A stretch of DNA of 38,160 bases from Clostridium caldaquaticum (GTDB lineage Bacteria > Bacillota > Clostridia > Clostridiales > Clostridiaceae), in NCBI RefSeq assembly GCF_023806125.1, contig NZ_JAMSKT010000024.1, forward strand, positions 1 to 38,160. Direction: 5' to 3'. Below the pieces are notes generated by a model, which was not told where the DNA came from, did not search any database, and saw nothing but the letters and a program-made list of their open reading frames with translations. The translations under genes were made by a program, and so were the position numbers. This document shows positions 1 through 11,430 of the stretch, piece after piece (positions within the stretch are counted from its first letter, which is position 1; each line of letters starts with the position of its first letter).

Positions 1-121
1 CTCTCAATTTAAAAGTTTGAATCTTTATGCTCATTTTTAATTCAAAAGAATTGCTGGTTTATCTTAATTATTCTCTGTTTAATTTTCAAAGACCAATTAA
101 TTTTCGCTGTTATCTGACAGC
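1..121 (-). other. rRNA operon 5' leader, read leftward up to the 16S start
   Basis: The reverse complement of this stretch matches the last ~110 bases of the window almost base for base, and it runs into the GAGAG that normally opens clostridial 16S genes (AGAGTTTGATCC follows in known 16S). It carries a boxA-like antitermination element, TGGTCTTTGAAAA on the minus strand at 83-95, typical of bacterial rrn leaders. The 16S gene itself lies outside the window. The first ~10 bases may already belong to mature 16S. Confidence 0.85.
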
Positions 122-127
122 TTTTAT

Positions 128-156
128 ATCTTATCATTTAAACTTCTTATTGTCAA
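128..156 (-). promoter_or_regulatory. rrn promoter (left)
   Basis: On the minus strand a perfect -35 TTGACA (151-156) is followed by a 17-base spacer and a -10 TAAGAT (128-133). The right-hand rrn leader has the same boxes and spacing. Transcription should start near 121 and run leftward into 16S. The spacer (134-150) is one arm of a 16-bp inverted repeat whose other arm is 176-191. Confidence 0.85.
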
Positions 157-191
157 CAACTTTTTTTAGTTATTGATAAGAAGTTTAAATG
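135..191. repeat. 16-bp inverted repeat over the left rrn promoter
   Basis: The arms at 135-150 and 176-191 are perfect reverse complements (CATTTAAACTTCTTAT and ATAAGAAGTTTAAATG). The left arm covers the whole -35/-10 spacer. The right-hand rrn promoter lacks the repeat. Confidence 0.8.
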
Positions 192-206
192 TTACAACGA
201 AATTAA

Positions 207-228
207 TCGCTGTCGCATGTTTCAGCGA
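207..228. repeat. small inverted repeat upstream of left rrn promoter
   Basis: TCGCTG (207-212) and CAGCGA (223-228) are inverted repeats. An overlapping second pair on the minus strand, TGTCGC and GCGACA, uses the same bases. Function unknown. Apart from this, 192-391 shows no gene or recognisable element. Confidence 0.45.
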
Positions 229-391
229 CAAGTGATATTCTATCAAAAATATGCATTAATGCATTATTATATTTAGTAATTATGCTGAATTAACTCGTAA
301 TATGTAAATATTTCTCGATATATTTCATTTTTACACAACGCGACACGCTTGGAACGGTTTATTAAGTAAAATATAATTTTTTCTCACATAA

Positions 392-425
392 ATAAAAAGG
401 CAGCACTTAAAAATTAAGTACTGCC
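392..425 (-). terminator. gyrA terminator
   Basis: On the minus strand a 12-bp stem (arms 414-425 and 399-410, one G-T pair) with a 3-base loop is followed by TTTTTATTT. It lies just downstream of the gyrA stop codon. Confidence 0.9.
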
Positions 426-437
426 ACAAAACTAATA

Positions 438-2885
438 TTAAACTTCATCATCAGTAATTTCTACTGTATTATCCTTATTTATCTTTGCAATAGCCACTAC
501 CTTTTCATCTTCAGTTGTTTTCATTAAGGTAACACCCATTGTGTTTCTTCCTGTAACTGATATATTTTCAGCATTTAATCTTATAGCTACCCCACTGGTA
601 TTTATGAGCATTATTTCATCTCCGTCTTTTACTATTCTAGCTCCAACTATCTTACCAGTCTTTTCAGTAACCTTATAAGTGATTATACCTTTTCCCCCTC
701 TTCTGTGGGCAGAATATTCATTTATTCCAGTTCTCTTACCAAAACCATTTTCACTTACTATAAGTACATCCTCGTTTTCTGCTATAACATTCATGCTTAC
801 AGCTTTATCTCCTTCTCTTAAAGTTATAGCCTTAACACCAGTAGCAGTTCTACCCATAGGTCTTACATCTGTTTCACTAAATCTTATAGAATATCCATTT
901 TCTGTAACAATTAATAATTCACGATTTCCATCTGTCATTTTAATATCTATAAGTTCATCGCCTTCTCTTAAATTTATAGCATTAAGCCCATTTTTTCTTA
1001 TAGATGAGTATTCTGCTAAATCAGTCTTTTTAATTATACCTTCCTTTGTAGCCATTATAAGGAACTTTCCTTCTTCAAATTGTTTAACAGGCATTACAGC
1101 TTGTATTTTTTCCCCTGGATTTAGAGGAAGAATATTAACTAAATTCGTTCCTTTAGCAGCTCTTCCTGCTTCTGGCAGCTCATATGCTTTTACCCTATAG
1201 ACTTTGCCAAGATTGCTGAAGAATAATAAGTGATTATGTGTGGAAGTAATAAATATATGTTCTACAAAGTCATCTTCTTTTGTAGCCATAGCCTGTATTC
1301 CTCTTCCACCTCTTTTTTGTGCTGTATAAGTATCAGCAGCTATTCTTTTTATATATCCAGCATGAGTCAATGTTATAACAACATCTTGTTCTTGAATTAA
1401 ATCTTCTATATCTATCTCATTGTGATTTCTCTCAATACTAGTTCTTCTTTCATCAGAATACTTAGTTTTTATTTCAAGTAATTCATCTTTTATTATTTTC
1501 AGTACTAAAGATTCATTTGCAAGTATTTCTTTATAATATGCAATATCTTTCATAAGCTCATTATACTCATCTTCAATTTTCTGTCTTTCAAGCCCAGTAA
1601 GCCTTTGAAGTCTCATATCTAAAATCGCCTGAGCCTGTTTTTCAGATAATCCAAATTTCTCCATAAGCCCCGTTCTTGCCTGCTCTGTTGTTCTTGAAGA
1701 ACGAATAAGTGATATAACCTCATCTATATGATCAAGAGCTATTCTTAAACCTTCTAAAATATGTGCTCTTGCAAGAGCTTTATCCAGGTCAAATTGAGTT
1801 CTTCTTCTAATTACTTCTTTTTGAAAGTCAACATAATGAACTAAAATTTGTTTTAAATTCAGAGTTTGAGGTTCATTATTTACTAAAGCAATCATTATAA
1901 CTCCAAAGGTATCTTGAAGCTTTGTATGCTTAAATAATTGATTTAGAATAACATTGGCATTAACATCTTTTTTTAGCTCAATGACTATTCTCATACCTTC
2001 TCTATCTGACTCATCCCTTAAATCAGATATACCTTCAATCTTTTTATCTCTCACTAAGTCAGCTATATTCTCTACAAGTTTAGCCTTATTAACCTGATAA
2101 GGAAGCTCAGTTACAATAATTCTTTGTCTTCCCTTTTCTTCTTCAATATTAGTTTTAGCTCTAACAATTATCTTTCCTCTGCCTGTTTCGTATGCTTCTC
2201 TAATACCTGATGTACCAAGAATAATACCTGATGTAGGAAAGTCAGGTCCTTTTATTTTACTCATTAAGTCTAATATAGTTACTTCAGGATTTTCTATTAG
2301 CATAACTATACCATCTATTACCTCACCTAGATTATGAGGTGGTATATTAGTTGCCATACCAACAGCTATGCCTGATGAACCGTTCACTAAAAGATTAGGA
2401 AACCTTGATGGCAATACTGAAGGCTCTTGCTCCTCACCATCAAAGTTAGGAATAAATTCTACTGTATTTTTATTAATATCCCTTAAAAGTTCAAGGGTTA
2501 TTTTGCTCATTTTAGCTTCTGTATAACGCATGGCTGCTGCTCCATCGCCATCTACGGAGCCAAAGTTGCCATGACCATCTATAAGGGTATACCTTATAGA
2601 AAAATCTTGAGCCATTCTTACTAGAGCATCATAAACAGCAGTATCTCCGTGGGGATGATACTTACCTAAAACATCCCCAACTATTCTTGCACACTTTCTG
2701 TAGCCTTTATCTGGGGTAAGCCCTAATTCGTACATAGAATAAAGTATTCTTCTGTGTACGGGCTTTAAGCCGTCCCTTACATCTGGAAGAGCACGACCTA
2801 CTATGACACTCATAGCATAATCTATATAACATTTTTTCATTTCTTGCTTTATATCAACTTGTAAAACATTCCCGAAATTTTCCAC
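438..2885 (-). CDS. gyrA: DNA gyrase subunit A
   Basis: Breakage-reunion subunit of DNA gyrase, which introduces negative supercoils as an A2B2 complex. The protein has 815 residues, normal for the family. The active-site tyrosine is Y121 in [10 protein letters not shown]. The quinolone-resistance region [10 protein letters not shown] has T82 and D86 at the positions equivalent to E. coli S83 and D87; neither is a typical resistance residue. The GyrA box QKRGGRG at 523-529, in the C-terminal DNA-wrapping domain, separates it from topoisomerase IV ParC. It starts at GTG, with GAGGTG about 7 bases upstream, 30 bases after the gyrB stop, so the two are co-transcribed. A strong terminator follows. 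Confidence 0.97.
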   Translation of the reverse strand: MENFGNVLQVDIKQEMKKCYIDYAMSVIVGRALPDVRDGLKPVHRRILYSMYELGLTPDKGYRKCARIVGDVLGKYHPHGDTAVYDALVRMAQDFSIRYTLIDGHGNFGSVDGDGAAAMRYTEAKMSKITLELLRDINKNTVEFIPNFDGEEQEPSVLPSRFPNLLVNGSSGIAVGMATNIPPHNLGEVIDGIVMLIENPEVTILDLMSKIKGPDFPTSGIILGTSGIREAYETGRGKIIVRAKTNIEEEKGRQRIIVTELPYQVNKAKLVENIADLVRDKKIEGISDLRDESDREGMRIVIELKKDVNANVILNQLFKHTKLQDTFGVIMIALVNNEPQTLNLKQILVHYVDFQKEVIRRRTQFDLDKALARAHILEGLRIALDHIDEVISLIRSSRTTEQARTGLMEKFGLSEKQAQAILDMRLQRLTGLERQKIEDEYNELMKDIAYYKEILANESLVLKIIKDELLEIKTKYSDERRTSIERNHNEIDIEDLIQEQDVVITLTHAGYIKRIAADTYTAQKRGGRGIQAMATKEDDFVEHIFITSTHNHLLFFSNLGKVYRVKAYELPEAGRAAKGTNLVNILPLNPGEKIQAVMPVKQFEEGKFLIMATKEGIIKKTDLAEYSSIRKNGLNAINLREGDELIDIKMTDGNRELLIVTENGYSIRFSETDVRPMGRTATGVKAITLREGDKAVSMNVIAENEDVLIVSENGFGKRTGINEYSAHRRGGKGIITYKVTEKTGKIVGARIVKDGDEIMLINTSGVAIRLNAENISVTGRNTMGVTLMKTTEDEKVVAIAKINKDNTVEITDDEV

Positions 2886-2915
2886 GTACTACACCTCATC
2901 TCCTGTGTATATAAC

Positions 2916-5128
<2,213 letters not shown>

Positions 5129-5147
5129 GAAAAGCCCTCCCTTCTTA

Positions 5148-6257
5148 TCAGCTTTGATTAAGTAAATATTCTTTTATTACTTTTCCACCTTTAATAATAA
5201 ATACTTTTGCACTTTTATCTAAATAATTTTTTATGTTTTCTATACCTGTACAAGTAATTATTGTTTGAACATTATTTATTGAATTTAAAATATATTTTTG
5301 TCTATTTAAATCCAGTTCTGAAAGTACGTCATCTAGAAGAAGAACCGGATATTCATTTGTTTCATCTTTAATTATTTCTAATGATGAAAATTTTATTGTT
5401 AAAACTGAAGTTCTCTGCTGTCCTTGTGATCCAAAGTTTCTAGTGTCTACCCCATTAATATTTATAGAAAAATCATCTCTGTGAGGACCATAAGAGGTAG
5501 TACGTCTTTCAATATCGCTTTTTATATTTTTTTTTAAAAGATTATTTAACTCACTTGCTATATTTTCTGTGTTTTTCAAACTTGTGATATATTTAAAGTT
5601 TATTTCTTCTGTTTCTGAGGTGATTTCTCTGTGTATTATTTTTCCTTTTTTATTAAGCAGATCTATATATCTGATTCTCTCATTTATTATATAGCTTCCA
5701 TACTTAGAAAGCTGCGCATCATAAACTTCAATAATTCCTTCCATATCATCACTCCACTTTTTAAGCAGAGAGTTTCTTTCATTAAGAGCCTTGTTATATT
5801 GAACTAAACTATAATAATATTTAGGATTTAATTTGCAAATTTCCATGTCGAGAAATTTACGTCTATGGGAAGGAGATTCTTTTACAATTTTTAAATCTTC
5901 TGGAGAAAACAGCACAACATTAAAAATACCAATAAGTTCTTGTATCTTATTGATTTTAATAGTATTTATTCTTATTCCTTTTTTACCATCTTTAAAGATT
6001 TTCATTTCTATGACTTTATCCAGTCTCTGTTTAGAAATATAGGCTTTAATATAGGTATCTTCTTTGTTCCAGCTTATAAGCTCCTTATCTTTATTTGTTC
6101 TATGAGATTTAGCTAAGCTGCAATAATATATGCTTTCCAGTATATTAGTCTTTCCTTGGGCATTATCACCGATAAATATATTAACGCCGTTATTAAAACT
6201 AATATTTAATTCTTCATAGTTTCTAAAGTTCATTAGCTGTAAATTTTTAATATACAT
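5148..6257 (-). CDS. recF: DNA replication and repair protein RecF
   Basis: SMC-like ATPase that helps load RecA at single-strand gaps. With the start at 6257 (MYIKNLQLMNF) it has 369 residues, normal for RecF. Walker A is GDNAQGKTN (30-38), the ABC-type signature is SQGQQRTSVL, and Walker B is LLLDDVLSELD near the C-terminus. An in-frame GTG at 6266 would add three residues, but AGGTG sits about 6 bases before the ATG at 6257, which is why I chose the ATG. It lies between yaaA and remB, the usual order. Confidence 0.95.
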   Translation of the reverse strand: MYIKNLQLMNFRNYEELNISFNNGVNIFIGDNAQGKTNILESIYYCSLAKSHRTNKDKELISWNKEDTYIKAYISKQRLDKVIEMKIFKDGKKGIRINTIKINKIQELIGIFNVVLFSPEDLKIVKESPSHRRKFLDMEICKLNPKYYYSLVQYNKALNERNSLLKKWSDDMEGIIEVYDAQLSKYGSYIINERIRYIDLLNKKGKIIHREITSETEEINFKYITSLKNTENIASELNNLLKKNIKSDIERRTTSYGPHRDDFSININGVDTRNFGSQGQQRTSVLTIKFSSLEIIKDETNEYPVLLLDDVLSELDLNRQKYILNSINNVQTIITCTGIENIKNYLDKSAKVFIIKGGKVIKEYLLNQS

Positions 6258-6291
6258 ATAAAACACCTATTATACTATTATAACATAAAAA

Positions 6292-6498
6292 CTATATTAT
6301 TTTATAACTTTCACCTTTAAATTCTATAATATCACCTTTAGTTAATTTTTTTCCACGCTGCAGCTCAATGTTTCCGTTTAATTTTATCTGACCTTCTTGT
6401 ATATACATTTTAGCTTCTGTACCTATAGAAGCTATACCAGCCCATTTTAAAAAAGAATCCAGTTTTATTATTTCAGTATTTATCTTTATTTCTTTCAT
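6292..6498 (-). CDS. yaaA: S4-domain RNA-binding protein YaaA
   Basis: A 68-residue S4-like domain protein. The family is always found between dnaN and recF in Firmicutes and has been linked to ribosome assembly (also called RlbA). The S4 signature is visible in LDSFLKWAGIASIGTEAKMY and in GQIKLNGNIELQRGKKL. It starts at ATG with AAAGGAG upstream and ends 34 bases before the recF start. Confidence 0.9.
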   Translation of the reverse strand: MKEIKINTEIIKLDSFLKWAGIASIGTEAKMYIQEGQIKLNGNIELQRGKKLTKGDIIEFKGESYKII

Positions 6499-6537
6499 AA
6501 TTTTTACTCCTTTTATATTTTAAAAAAATATTATATA

Positions 6538-6561
6538 GGGATAATTTATATATATTATCCC
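6538..6561 (-). other. hairpin between dnaN and yaaA
   Basis: GGGATAAT (6538-6545) pairs with ATTATCCC (6554-6561) around an 8-base AT loop. On the minus strand a TTTTTTT run follows, but about 9 bases later. It could be a weak terminator or a processing site between dnaN and yaaA. Confidence 0.45.
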
Positions 6562-6581
6562 CTTAATTTAAAACTTTAATT

Positions 6582-7685
6582 TTAGTTTTCTATAAATCTA
6601 ACTGGAAGAACTAAGTATGTGCAGTTATCTTTGTCTTTATTTTTTATTACACAAGGACTTACATTGCTTGTAAGTTCAAGTTCAATTTCTTCTTCATCCA
6701 TGATTTTGAATACATCAATTAAAAATCTTGCATTAAATGCAATTTTAAGAGGTTGACCTTGCATAATTACATTTAATTCTTCTCTGACTTTTCCCAATTG
6801 AGAATCAGAGGTAATAACAATAAGATCGTCTTTTATATCTAGTTTTACTAAATTAGTGTTTCCTTCTTTAGACATTAATGATGCTCTTTCAATACAATCC
6901 AGTAATTCATTTCTTTTTACAGTAACCTTTAAATTATATTCATCTGGTATTATAGAATTGTAATTTATAAATTCTCCTTCTAATAATCTTGAAATAATTT
7001 TTGTATTTCCTAGATTAAATAAAATATGATTAGGAGTAAAAGTTATATTTACTGTTTCTTCAGAATCTTCTAGTATTTTTGACACTTCACTTAAAGCTTT
7101 TCCTGGGATAACTGTACTTATAGTATTATTGTTATCAACATTTTCTGATCTTAAGGCAAGTCTTAATCCGTCAAGAGCTACTAAATTTAATTTTTGATTA
7201 TTTATTTCAAACTTAACTCCAGTAAGAATTGGTCTTATTTCATCTTGGGCTGTAGCGAAAATGGTTCCTCGTATCATATTTTTTAATAGCTTTTGTTTAA
7301 TGGAAAAAATCATATTTTCATTTATTTTCGGAAGAGTTGGAAAATCATCTGCATTCATATATTTTAAAACTGCTTTTGATTTATAGCATAAAATTTCTAA
7401 AGAATTATTTTCAATAGTATTTATCTGAACTTCATCATTCGGCAGTTTTTTAATAAGTTCTCCAAATAGTTTAGAATCAACTACTACACTTCCTTCTTCT
7501 ATTATATCTGCAGCTATTTTAGTATCTATGCTTAAATCTATATCTGAGCCAATAAGTGTCAATTCATTATTTTTAGCAATTAAAAGAATTCCATCTAAAA
7601 TATTCATTGTAGATTTTCCAGTAACAGCTTTTTGAGCAGTTGAGATAGCTTCTTGTAAATGAGTTTTTTCACATATAAATTTCAT
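6582..7685 (-). CDS. dnaN: DNA polymerase III beta subunit (sliding clamp)
   Basis: The ring-shaped processivity clamp that tethers Pol III and many repair proteins to DNA. It has 367 residues, the usual length of three clamp domains. It opens with MKFICEKTHLQEAISTAQKA and ends with the characteristic YLVLPVRF motif. It starts at ATG with AAAGGAGG 7 bases upstream and follows dnaA after a 259-base gap that forms part of oriC. Confidence 0.97.
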   Translation of the reverse strand: MKFICEKTHLQEAISTAQKAVTGKSTMNILDGILLIAKNNELTLIGSDIDLSIDTKIAADIIEEGSVVVDSKLFGELIKKLPNDEVQINTIENNSLEILCYKSKAVLKYMNADDFPTLPKINENMIFSIKQKLLKNMIRGTIFATAQDEIRPILTGVKFEINNQKLNLVALDGLRLALRSENVDNNNTISTVIPGKALSEVSKILEDSEETVNITFTPNHILFNLGNTKIISRLLEGEFINYNSIIPDEYNLKVTVKRNELLDCIERASLMSKEGNTNLVKLDIKDDLIVITSDSQLGKVREELNVIMQGQPLKIAFNARFLIDVFKIMDEEEIELELTSNVSPCVIKNKDKDNCTYLVLPVRFIEN

Positions 7686-7944
7686 TTTTTATCCTCCTTT
7701 TATTAACAGGTTAGTTTTACATAGATAGATTAGATAATAAATATATATTTTAGTAATAATAGTAGTAGGGGTTGTGGTTATGTGGATAACCTATTTAATG
7801 CTTAGAAATATCTTATAAATTAAGTAAAAATAATTGTGGATAAGTAAATTGAAACATTTTAAGCTTATCCACATTATTATAAAGATTTATATTATTATTT
7901 TGTTATCCACAGGTTATTTTTATATTATTAGAAACAGATGTTAA
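7686..7944. other. oriC: oriC, dnaA-dnaN part: DnaA boxes, DnaA-trios and unwinding element
   Basis: Four perfect DnaA boxes occur: TGTGGATAA at 7781-7789 and 7835-7843, and TTATCCACA at 7865-7873 and 7903-7911. Next to the box at 7781 are a degenerate box (TGTGGTTAT, 7773-7781), a GGGG patch (7768-7771), six DnaA-trios (TAGTAATAATAGTAGTAG, 7751-7768) and an AT-rich stretch (about 7720-7750). This order of double box, GC patch, trios and AT-rich DNA is the basal unwinding element described in Bacillus subtilis, so this side is the likely site of strand opening. Confidence 0.9.
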
Positions 7945-9294
7945 TTATTTTTGCTGTATTTTTTTTGTTATTTCATTAATTGCTTCCTGAAGAGCTTCGT
8001 CTTCTTTTAGACCTTCACTGATTTTTTCATAAGCATGAATTACAGTAGTATGATCACGTCCGCCAAATTCTTCTCCAATCTTAGGTAAAGAAGTATCTGT
8101 GAGCTTTCTGCACAAGTACATAGCTATTTGACGAGGATATGCTACATTTCTAGTTCTCCTTTGAGATTTAAAATCATCAACTCTTAAGTTGTAGTAGCTT
8201 GCTACAATTTCTTGAATTAAATCAATTGTTATTTGTTTGCTTTGTTTATTTGAAATTATATCTTTTAAAGCTTCTGCAGCTAAATCTACTGATATTTCCT
8301 TATTTGTTAAGGAAGAGTAAGCAGTAATTCTGATTAAAGCTCCTTCAAGTTCTCTTATATTTGACTTTATTTTAGTTGCAATATAAGCCATAACATCATT
8401 AGAAATATTTAACCCTTCAACATCAGCTTTTTTCTTAAGTATTGCTATTCTTGTTTCAAAGTCTGGTGGTTGTATATCTGCAATAAGCCCCCATTCAAAC
8501 CGGGATCTTAATCTATCTTCTAATGTAGGTATTTCCTTTGGCGGTCTATCGCTAGATAAGATTATTTGTTTATTTGCTTCATGCAGAGCATTAAAGGTAT
8601 GGAAAAATTCTTGCTGAGTTGCATCTTTACCAGCTATAAATTGAATATCATCTATTAAAAGAACATCTACATTTCTATATTTGTTCCTAAATTCAACATT
8701 TTTATCGTCTTTAATAGAATTAATTAGTTCATTTGTAAATTTTTCAGATGATACGTAAACAACTTTAGATTTTGGGTTATTTTCAAGTATATAATGTCCA
8801 ATTGCATGCATAAGGTGAGTTTTGCCAAGTCCAACACCGCCGTAAACAAAAAGAGGGTTATATGCTTTGGCTGGAGATTCTGCAACGGCTAAAGAAGCTG
8901 CATGGGCAAATCTATTGCTGTTACCTATAACAAAAGAATCGAAGGTATATTTAGGATTTAATGTAGCAGACATTTCATCATTAATTACTACATTATTTTT
9001 TGTTTCATTTTTTACTTTGTTTTCTTCAATATCAATGCTTTCCTCAGATGCAATAGTGAACTCAATATTATATTTTTTAGGTGAAATCATTTTTAAAGAA
9101 TTAATAAGTAAATCTTTATACCTAGTTTCAAGTATTTCTTTTGTAAAGTTATTTGGAACTCCAAGTCTTAAGGTGTTATTACTTAAGGATAGTGGAATTG
9201 CACTTTTAATCCAGGTATTAAAGCTGACTTCGGTTAATTCACCCTTCATAATATTTAGGGTTTTTTCCCATAATTCTTTTAGTCCGCCATCCAT
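7945..9294 (-). CDS. dnaA: Chromosomal replication initiator DnaA
   Basis: AAA+ initiator that binds DnaA boxes and opens the origin. It has 449 residues. Domain I is about 1-80, followed by a short acidic linker. Domain III carries Walker [10 protein letters not shown] (152-160) and Walker [10 protein letters not shown] (211-219). Domain IV ends with the DnaA signature around [14 protein letters not shown], which reads the box. It starts at ATG with GGAGG about 8 bases upstream. Box clusters on both sides suggest the usual autoregulation. Confidence 0.98.
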   Translation of the reverse strand: MDGGLKELWEKTLNIMKGELTEVSFNTWIKSAIPLSLSNNTLRLGVPNNFTKEILETRYKDLLINSLKMISPKKYNIEFTIASEESIDIEENKVKNETKNNVVINDEMSATLNPKYTFDSFVIGNSNRFAHAASLAVAESPAKAYNPLFVYGGVGLGKTHLMHAIGHYILENNPKSKVVYVSSEKFTNELINSIKDDKNVEFRNKYRNVDVLLIDDIQFIAGKDATQQEFFHTFNALHEANKQIILSSDRPPKEIPTLEDRLRSRFEWGLIADIQPPDFETRIAILKKKADVEGLNISNDVMAYIATKIKSNIRELEGALIRITAYSSLTNKEISVDLAAEALKDIISNKQSKQITIDLIQEIVASYYNLRVDDFKSQRRTRNVAYPRQIAMYLCRKLTDTSLPKIGEEFGGRDHTTVIHAYEKISEGLKEDEALQEAINEITKKIQQK

Positions 9295-9724
9295 TTTTTA
9301 TCCTCCAGTTCAAATAAAAAAATAAATTTTTAACTAGAAAAAATAATAATCCACAATATAAATAAATATGATTGCAGGTCATTTTAATTTGTTGACAAAT
9401 GTTGAAAAAAATATTCACATGTCAATAATTTTGTTGATATTTTATAAAATTAAAAGTTATTAACAGTGTGAAAAAAATATATATTAACATTATCCATATA
9501 GTAATAAATAAGTATATTCAGCTAAAAATATAAAGCTGAAAAGTATTATATTAGAATATATTAAACAAGTTATACACAAAATTATCAACATATGTGTATA
9601 ACTTGTCATTTTTTTAATTGTTAACAATCCTTTATTTATAATAGCAAAAGAAAAACAGCTATTCAAGAAGTTATCCACAAAAAATGTGTAGAAATATAAA
9701 AAATATCAACAATAACTCTTATTC
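9295..9724. other. oriC: oriC, dnaA-rpmH part: DnaA-box cluster
   Basis: The noncoding stretch upstream of dnaA holds several DnaA boxes. One is perfect, TTATCCACA at 9671-9679. One-mismatch boxes lie at 9347-9355 (TAATCCACA), 9490-9498 (TTATCCATA), 9570-9578 (TTATACACA), 9582-9590 (TTATCAACA) and 9593-9601 (TGTGTATAA). The dnaA promoter must lie here on the minus strand. TTGACA at 9420-9425 is a possible -35, but I see no convincing -10 for it. Confidence 0.85.
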
Positions 9725-9753
9725 TTGACATTAATATCTTGTAAATATATAAT
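9725..9753 (+). promoter_or_regulatory. rpmH promoter
   Basis: A perfect consensus vegetative promoter: TTGACA (9725-9730), a 17-base spacer and TATAAT (9748-9753). It faces rpmH, leaving a leader of about 150 nt (9760-9910) in which I recognise no element other than the ribosome binding site. Confidence 0.9.
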
Positions 9754-9910
9754 TTAATAGTAAAACTTAAAGTATATTAATGCGAATTCTGATATTAATT
9801 ATTGAAATTGGATATAATTATAAAAGGTATATATGGATTCGTTTTAAGTTTTATAGTGGTAGTAAGAAATTTGCTATATATACTAATTAGCAGAAGGGGG
9901 TGCAGTACAG

Positions 9911-10045
9911 ATGTTTATGACATACCAACCTAAAAAAAAGCAAAGAAAAAAAGAACATGGATTCAGAAAGAGAATGGCTTCTCAAGGTGGAAGAAACGTT
10001 CTTAAGAGAAGAAGAGCAAAAGGTAGAAAAAGATTGACAGCATAA
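9911..10045 (+). CDS. rpmH: 50S ribosomal protein L34
   Basis: A 44-residue, extremely basic ribosomal protein. It starts [10 protein letters not shown] and ends with [12 protein letters not shown], the typical clostridial L34. It starts at ATG 9911 with AAGGGGG about 10 bases upstream. An ATG at 9917 is possible, but clostridial L34 usually begins MFMTYQPK. It is the first gene of the rightward block beside the origin, behind a consensus promoter and followed by a small terminator before rnpA. Confidence 0.95.
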   Translation: MFMTYQPKKKQRKKEHGFRKRMASQGGRNVLKRRRAKGRKRLTA

Positions 10046-10066
10046 GGCCGCTTTAGTGGCCTTTTT
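10046..10066 (+). terminator. rpmH terminator/attenuator
   Basis: GGCCGC (10046-10051) pairs with GTGGCC (10056-10061) around TTTA and is followed by TTTTT. It begins right after the rpmH stop. It probably releases part of the transcripts and so sets a higher level of rpmH than of rnpA. Confidence 0.8.
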
Positions 10067-10098
10067 CTGTAATTGCAGTAAAAAAGGAGCAAAACTTT

Positions 10099-10479
10099 AT
10101 GCAAAACTTTGTAAAAGCAGAAAAACTGAGAAAAAATTTAGAGTTTAGAGCAGTTTACAGAAGAGGAAAATCTTTTTCTAATTTATTATTAGTATTATAT
10201 GTAAGTAAAAATAATAAAGGTTTAAATAGAGTTGGAATATCTGTTAGTAAAAAAGTGGGTAAGAGTGTAGTTAGAAGTCGAGTTAAAAGATTGATAAGTG
10301 AAAGCTATAGACTCAATAAGGACAGTATAAAAACTGGGTATGACTTGGTATTTGTTGCAAGAAATGCAGCTAATGATAAAAGTTATTTTGAAATTGAAAA
10401 AGCCTTAAAAAATTTATTTAAGAAGGCAGGTTTATTAATTGATGAAAAAACTGTTGATTTTAATAATCAAGTTTTATAG
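10099..10479 (+). CDS. rnpA: Ribonuclease P protein component
   Basis: Protein subunit of RNase P, which matures tRNA 5' ends together with the rnpB RNA (not in this window). It has 126 residues. The basic RNA-binding helix is visible as [21 protein letters not shown], where the family usually has an RNR motif. It starts at ATG with AAAGGAG upstream. Its 3' end overlaps yidD by 38 bases, so the two are translationally linked. Confidence 0.95.
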   Translation: MQNFVKAEKLRKNLEFRAVYRRGKSFSNLLLVLYVSKNNKGLNRVGISVSKKVGKSVVRSRVKRLISESYRLNKDSIKTGYDLVFVARNAANDKSYFEIEKALKNLFKKAGLLIDEKTVDFNNQVL

Positions 10480-10690
10480 AAGATTTCTTTCACCTTTAAA
10501 AAAAGCTTTTTATCACATTTTATCTCCAGAGCTGGGGGAAAATATAGGGTGCAGGTTTTATCCAACCTGTTCTCAGTATGCTATAGAAGCCATAGAAAAG
10601 TATGGTGTTTTTAAAGGAAGCTTTATGGCATTGAGACGGATTTTAAGATGTAATCCTTTTAACAATGGAGGATACGATCCTGTAAAATAA
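10442..10690 (+). CDS. yidD: Membrane protein insertion efficiency factor YidD
   Basis: A small basic protein that assists YidC-dependent membrane insertion, about 82 residues from ATG 10442. The family core [20 protein letters not shown] is intact, and the C-terminus ends [12 protein letters not shown]. Between the N-terminal helix (FYRRFLSPL) and the cysteine core there are about 14 extra residues ([14 protein letters not shown]) compared with the usual SPL-x-CRFYPTCS layout. It starts inside rnpA. A TTG one codon earlier is also open, but the ATG is preferred. Confidence 0.92.
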   Translation: MKKLLILIIKFYRRFLSPLKKAFYHILSPELGENIGCRFYPTCSQYAIEAIEKYGVFKGSFMALRRILRCNPFNNGGYDPVK

Positions 10691-10709
10691 ATATTAGGAG
10701 GTTTATGAT

Positions 10710-11390
10710 TTGAATTTTTTAAATGCAGGTTTAACAAGATTTTTTGAATTTATACATAGTGGTGTGCAGTTTGTAGTAAGTAACCCAAATTATTCTTATG
10801 GGCTGGCTATTATACTGTTTACTCTTATTATAAGAATAATTTTATTACCCCTTAATATAAAGCAAACAAGATCACAGGTTAAGTTGCAGGAAATTCAGCC
10901 TGAAATTAAAAAGCTTCAGGAGAAATATAAAAATGATCCTCAGAAATCACAGCAGGAAATAATGAAGCTTTATAAAGAAAAGGGAGTTAATCCTATGGGT
11001 GGTTGTTTACCTCTTATAATTCAACTACCTATTTTATGGGCGTTATTTTATGTGTTTAGAACAATTAATCCTGTAGATCCTGTTACTAATCAATCAATAA
11101 CAGTATCATTTTTATGGGTAAAGAATTTATTTAGTTACGATCAGCTTTATATATTACCAATACTTTCCGGTATAACTACATACTTATCGTCACTTATGAT
11201 GGCACCAAAAGGAGATAGTGTTCAAGCGAAGCAGACAAGTACAATGAATATAGGTATGGCTATATTTATGGTATTTATGGCATGGAAATTTACTGCAGCA
11301 CTTGTATTATATTGGGTTACTAATAACTTAATTCAGATGGGTCAGACTGTTCTTATGAGAAAATTAGAAATGAAAAAAGAAGATGTATAA
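10710..11390 (+). CDS. yidC: Membrane protein insertase YidC/Oxa1
   Basis: Inserts and folds inner-membrane proteins, alone or with SecYEG. At 226 residues it is the short Gram-positive form. It has five predicted membrane segments and the conserved groove arginine R42 in FTLIIRIILLPL. A charged cytoplasmic hairpin (about 55-90) follows, then MGGCLPLIIQLPILWALF. I see no lipoprotein signal, unlike Bacillus SpoIIIJ. It starts at TTG 10710 with AGGAGG 8 bases upstream; the ATG at 10705 is out of frame. jag follows, as is usual. Confidence 0.95.
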   Translation: MNFLNAGLTRFFEFIHSGVQFVVSNPNYSYGLAIILFTLIIRIILLPLNIKQTRSQVKLQEIQPEIKKLQEKYKNDPQKSQQEIMKLYKEKGVNPMGGCLPLIIQLPILWALFYVFRTINPVDPVTNQSITVSFLWVKNLFSYDQLYILPILSGITTYLSSLMMAPKGDSVQAKQTSTMNIGMAIFMVFMAWKFTAALVLYWVTNNLIQMGQTVLMRKLEMKKEDV

Positions 11391-11430
11391 AAAGGCTTTA
11401 TTTTTAGTAGGAAGGTGGGTGTTTTAGGGT

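Noticed and set aside
679-1200. 173-codon plus-strand ORF opposite gyrA
   Set aside because: It is the antisense shadow of a conserved gyrA segment and lacks its own signals.
9392-9425. dnaA promoter from the TTGACA elements in this stretch
   Set aside because: TTGACA-like boxes occur on both strands, but none has a convincing -10 at 16-18 bases.
9490-9678. 62-codon minus-strand ORF inside the oriC region
   Set aside because: It overlaps several DnaA boxes, has no ribosome binding site and reads as low-complexity hydrophobic translation of AT-rich DNA.
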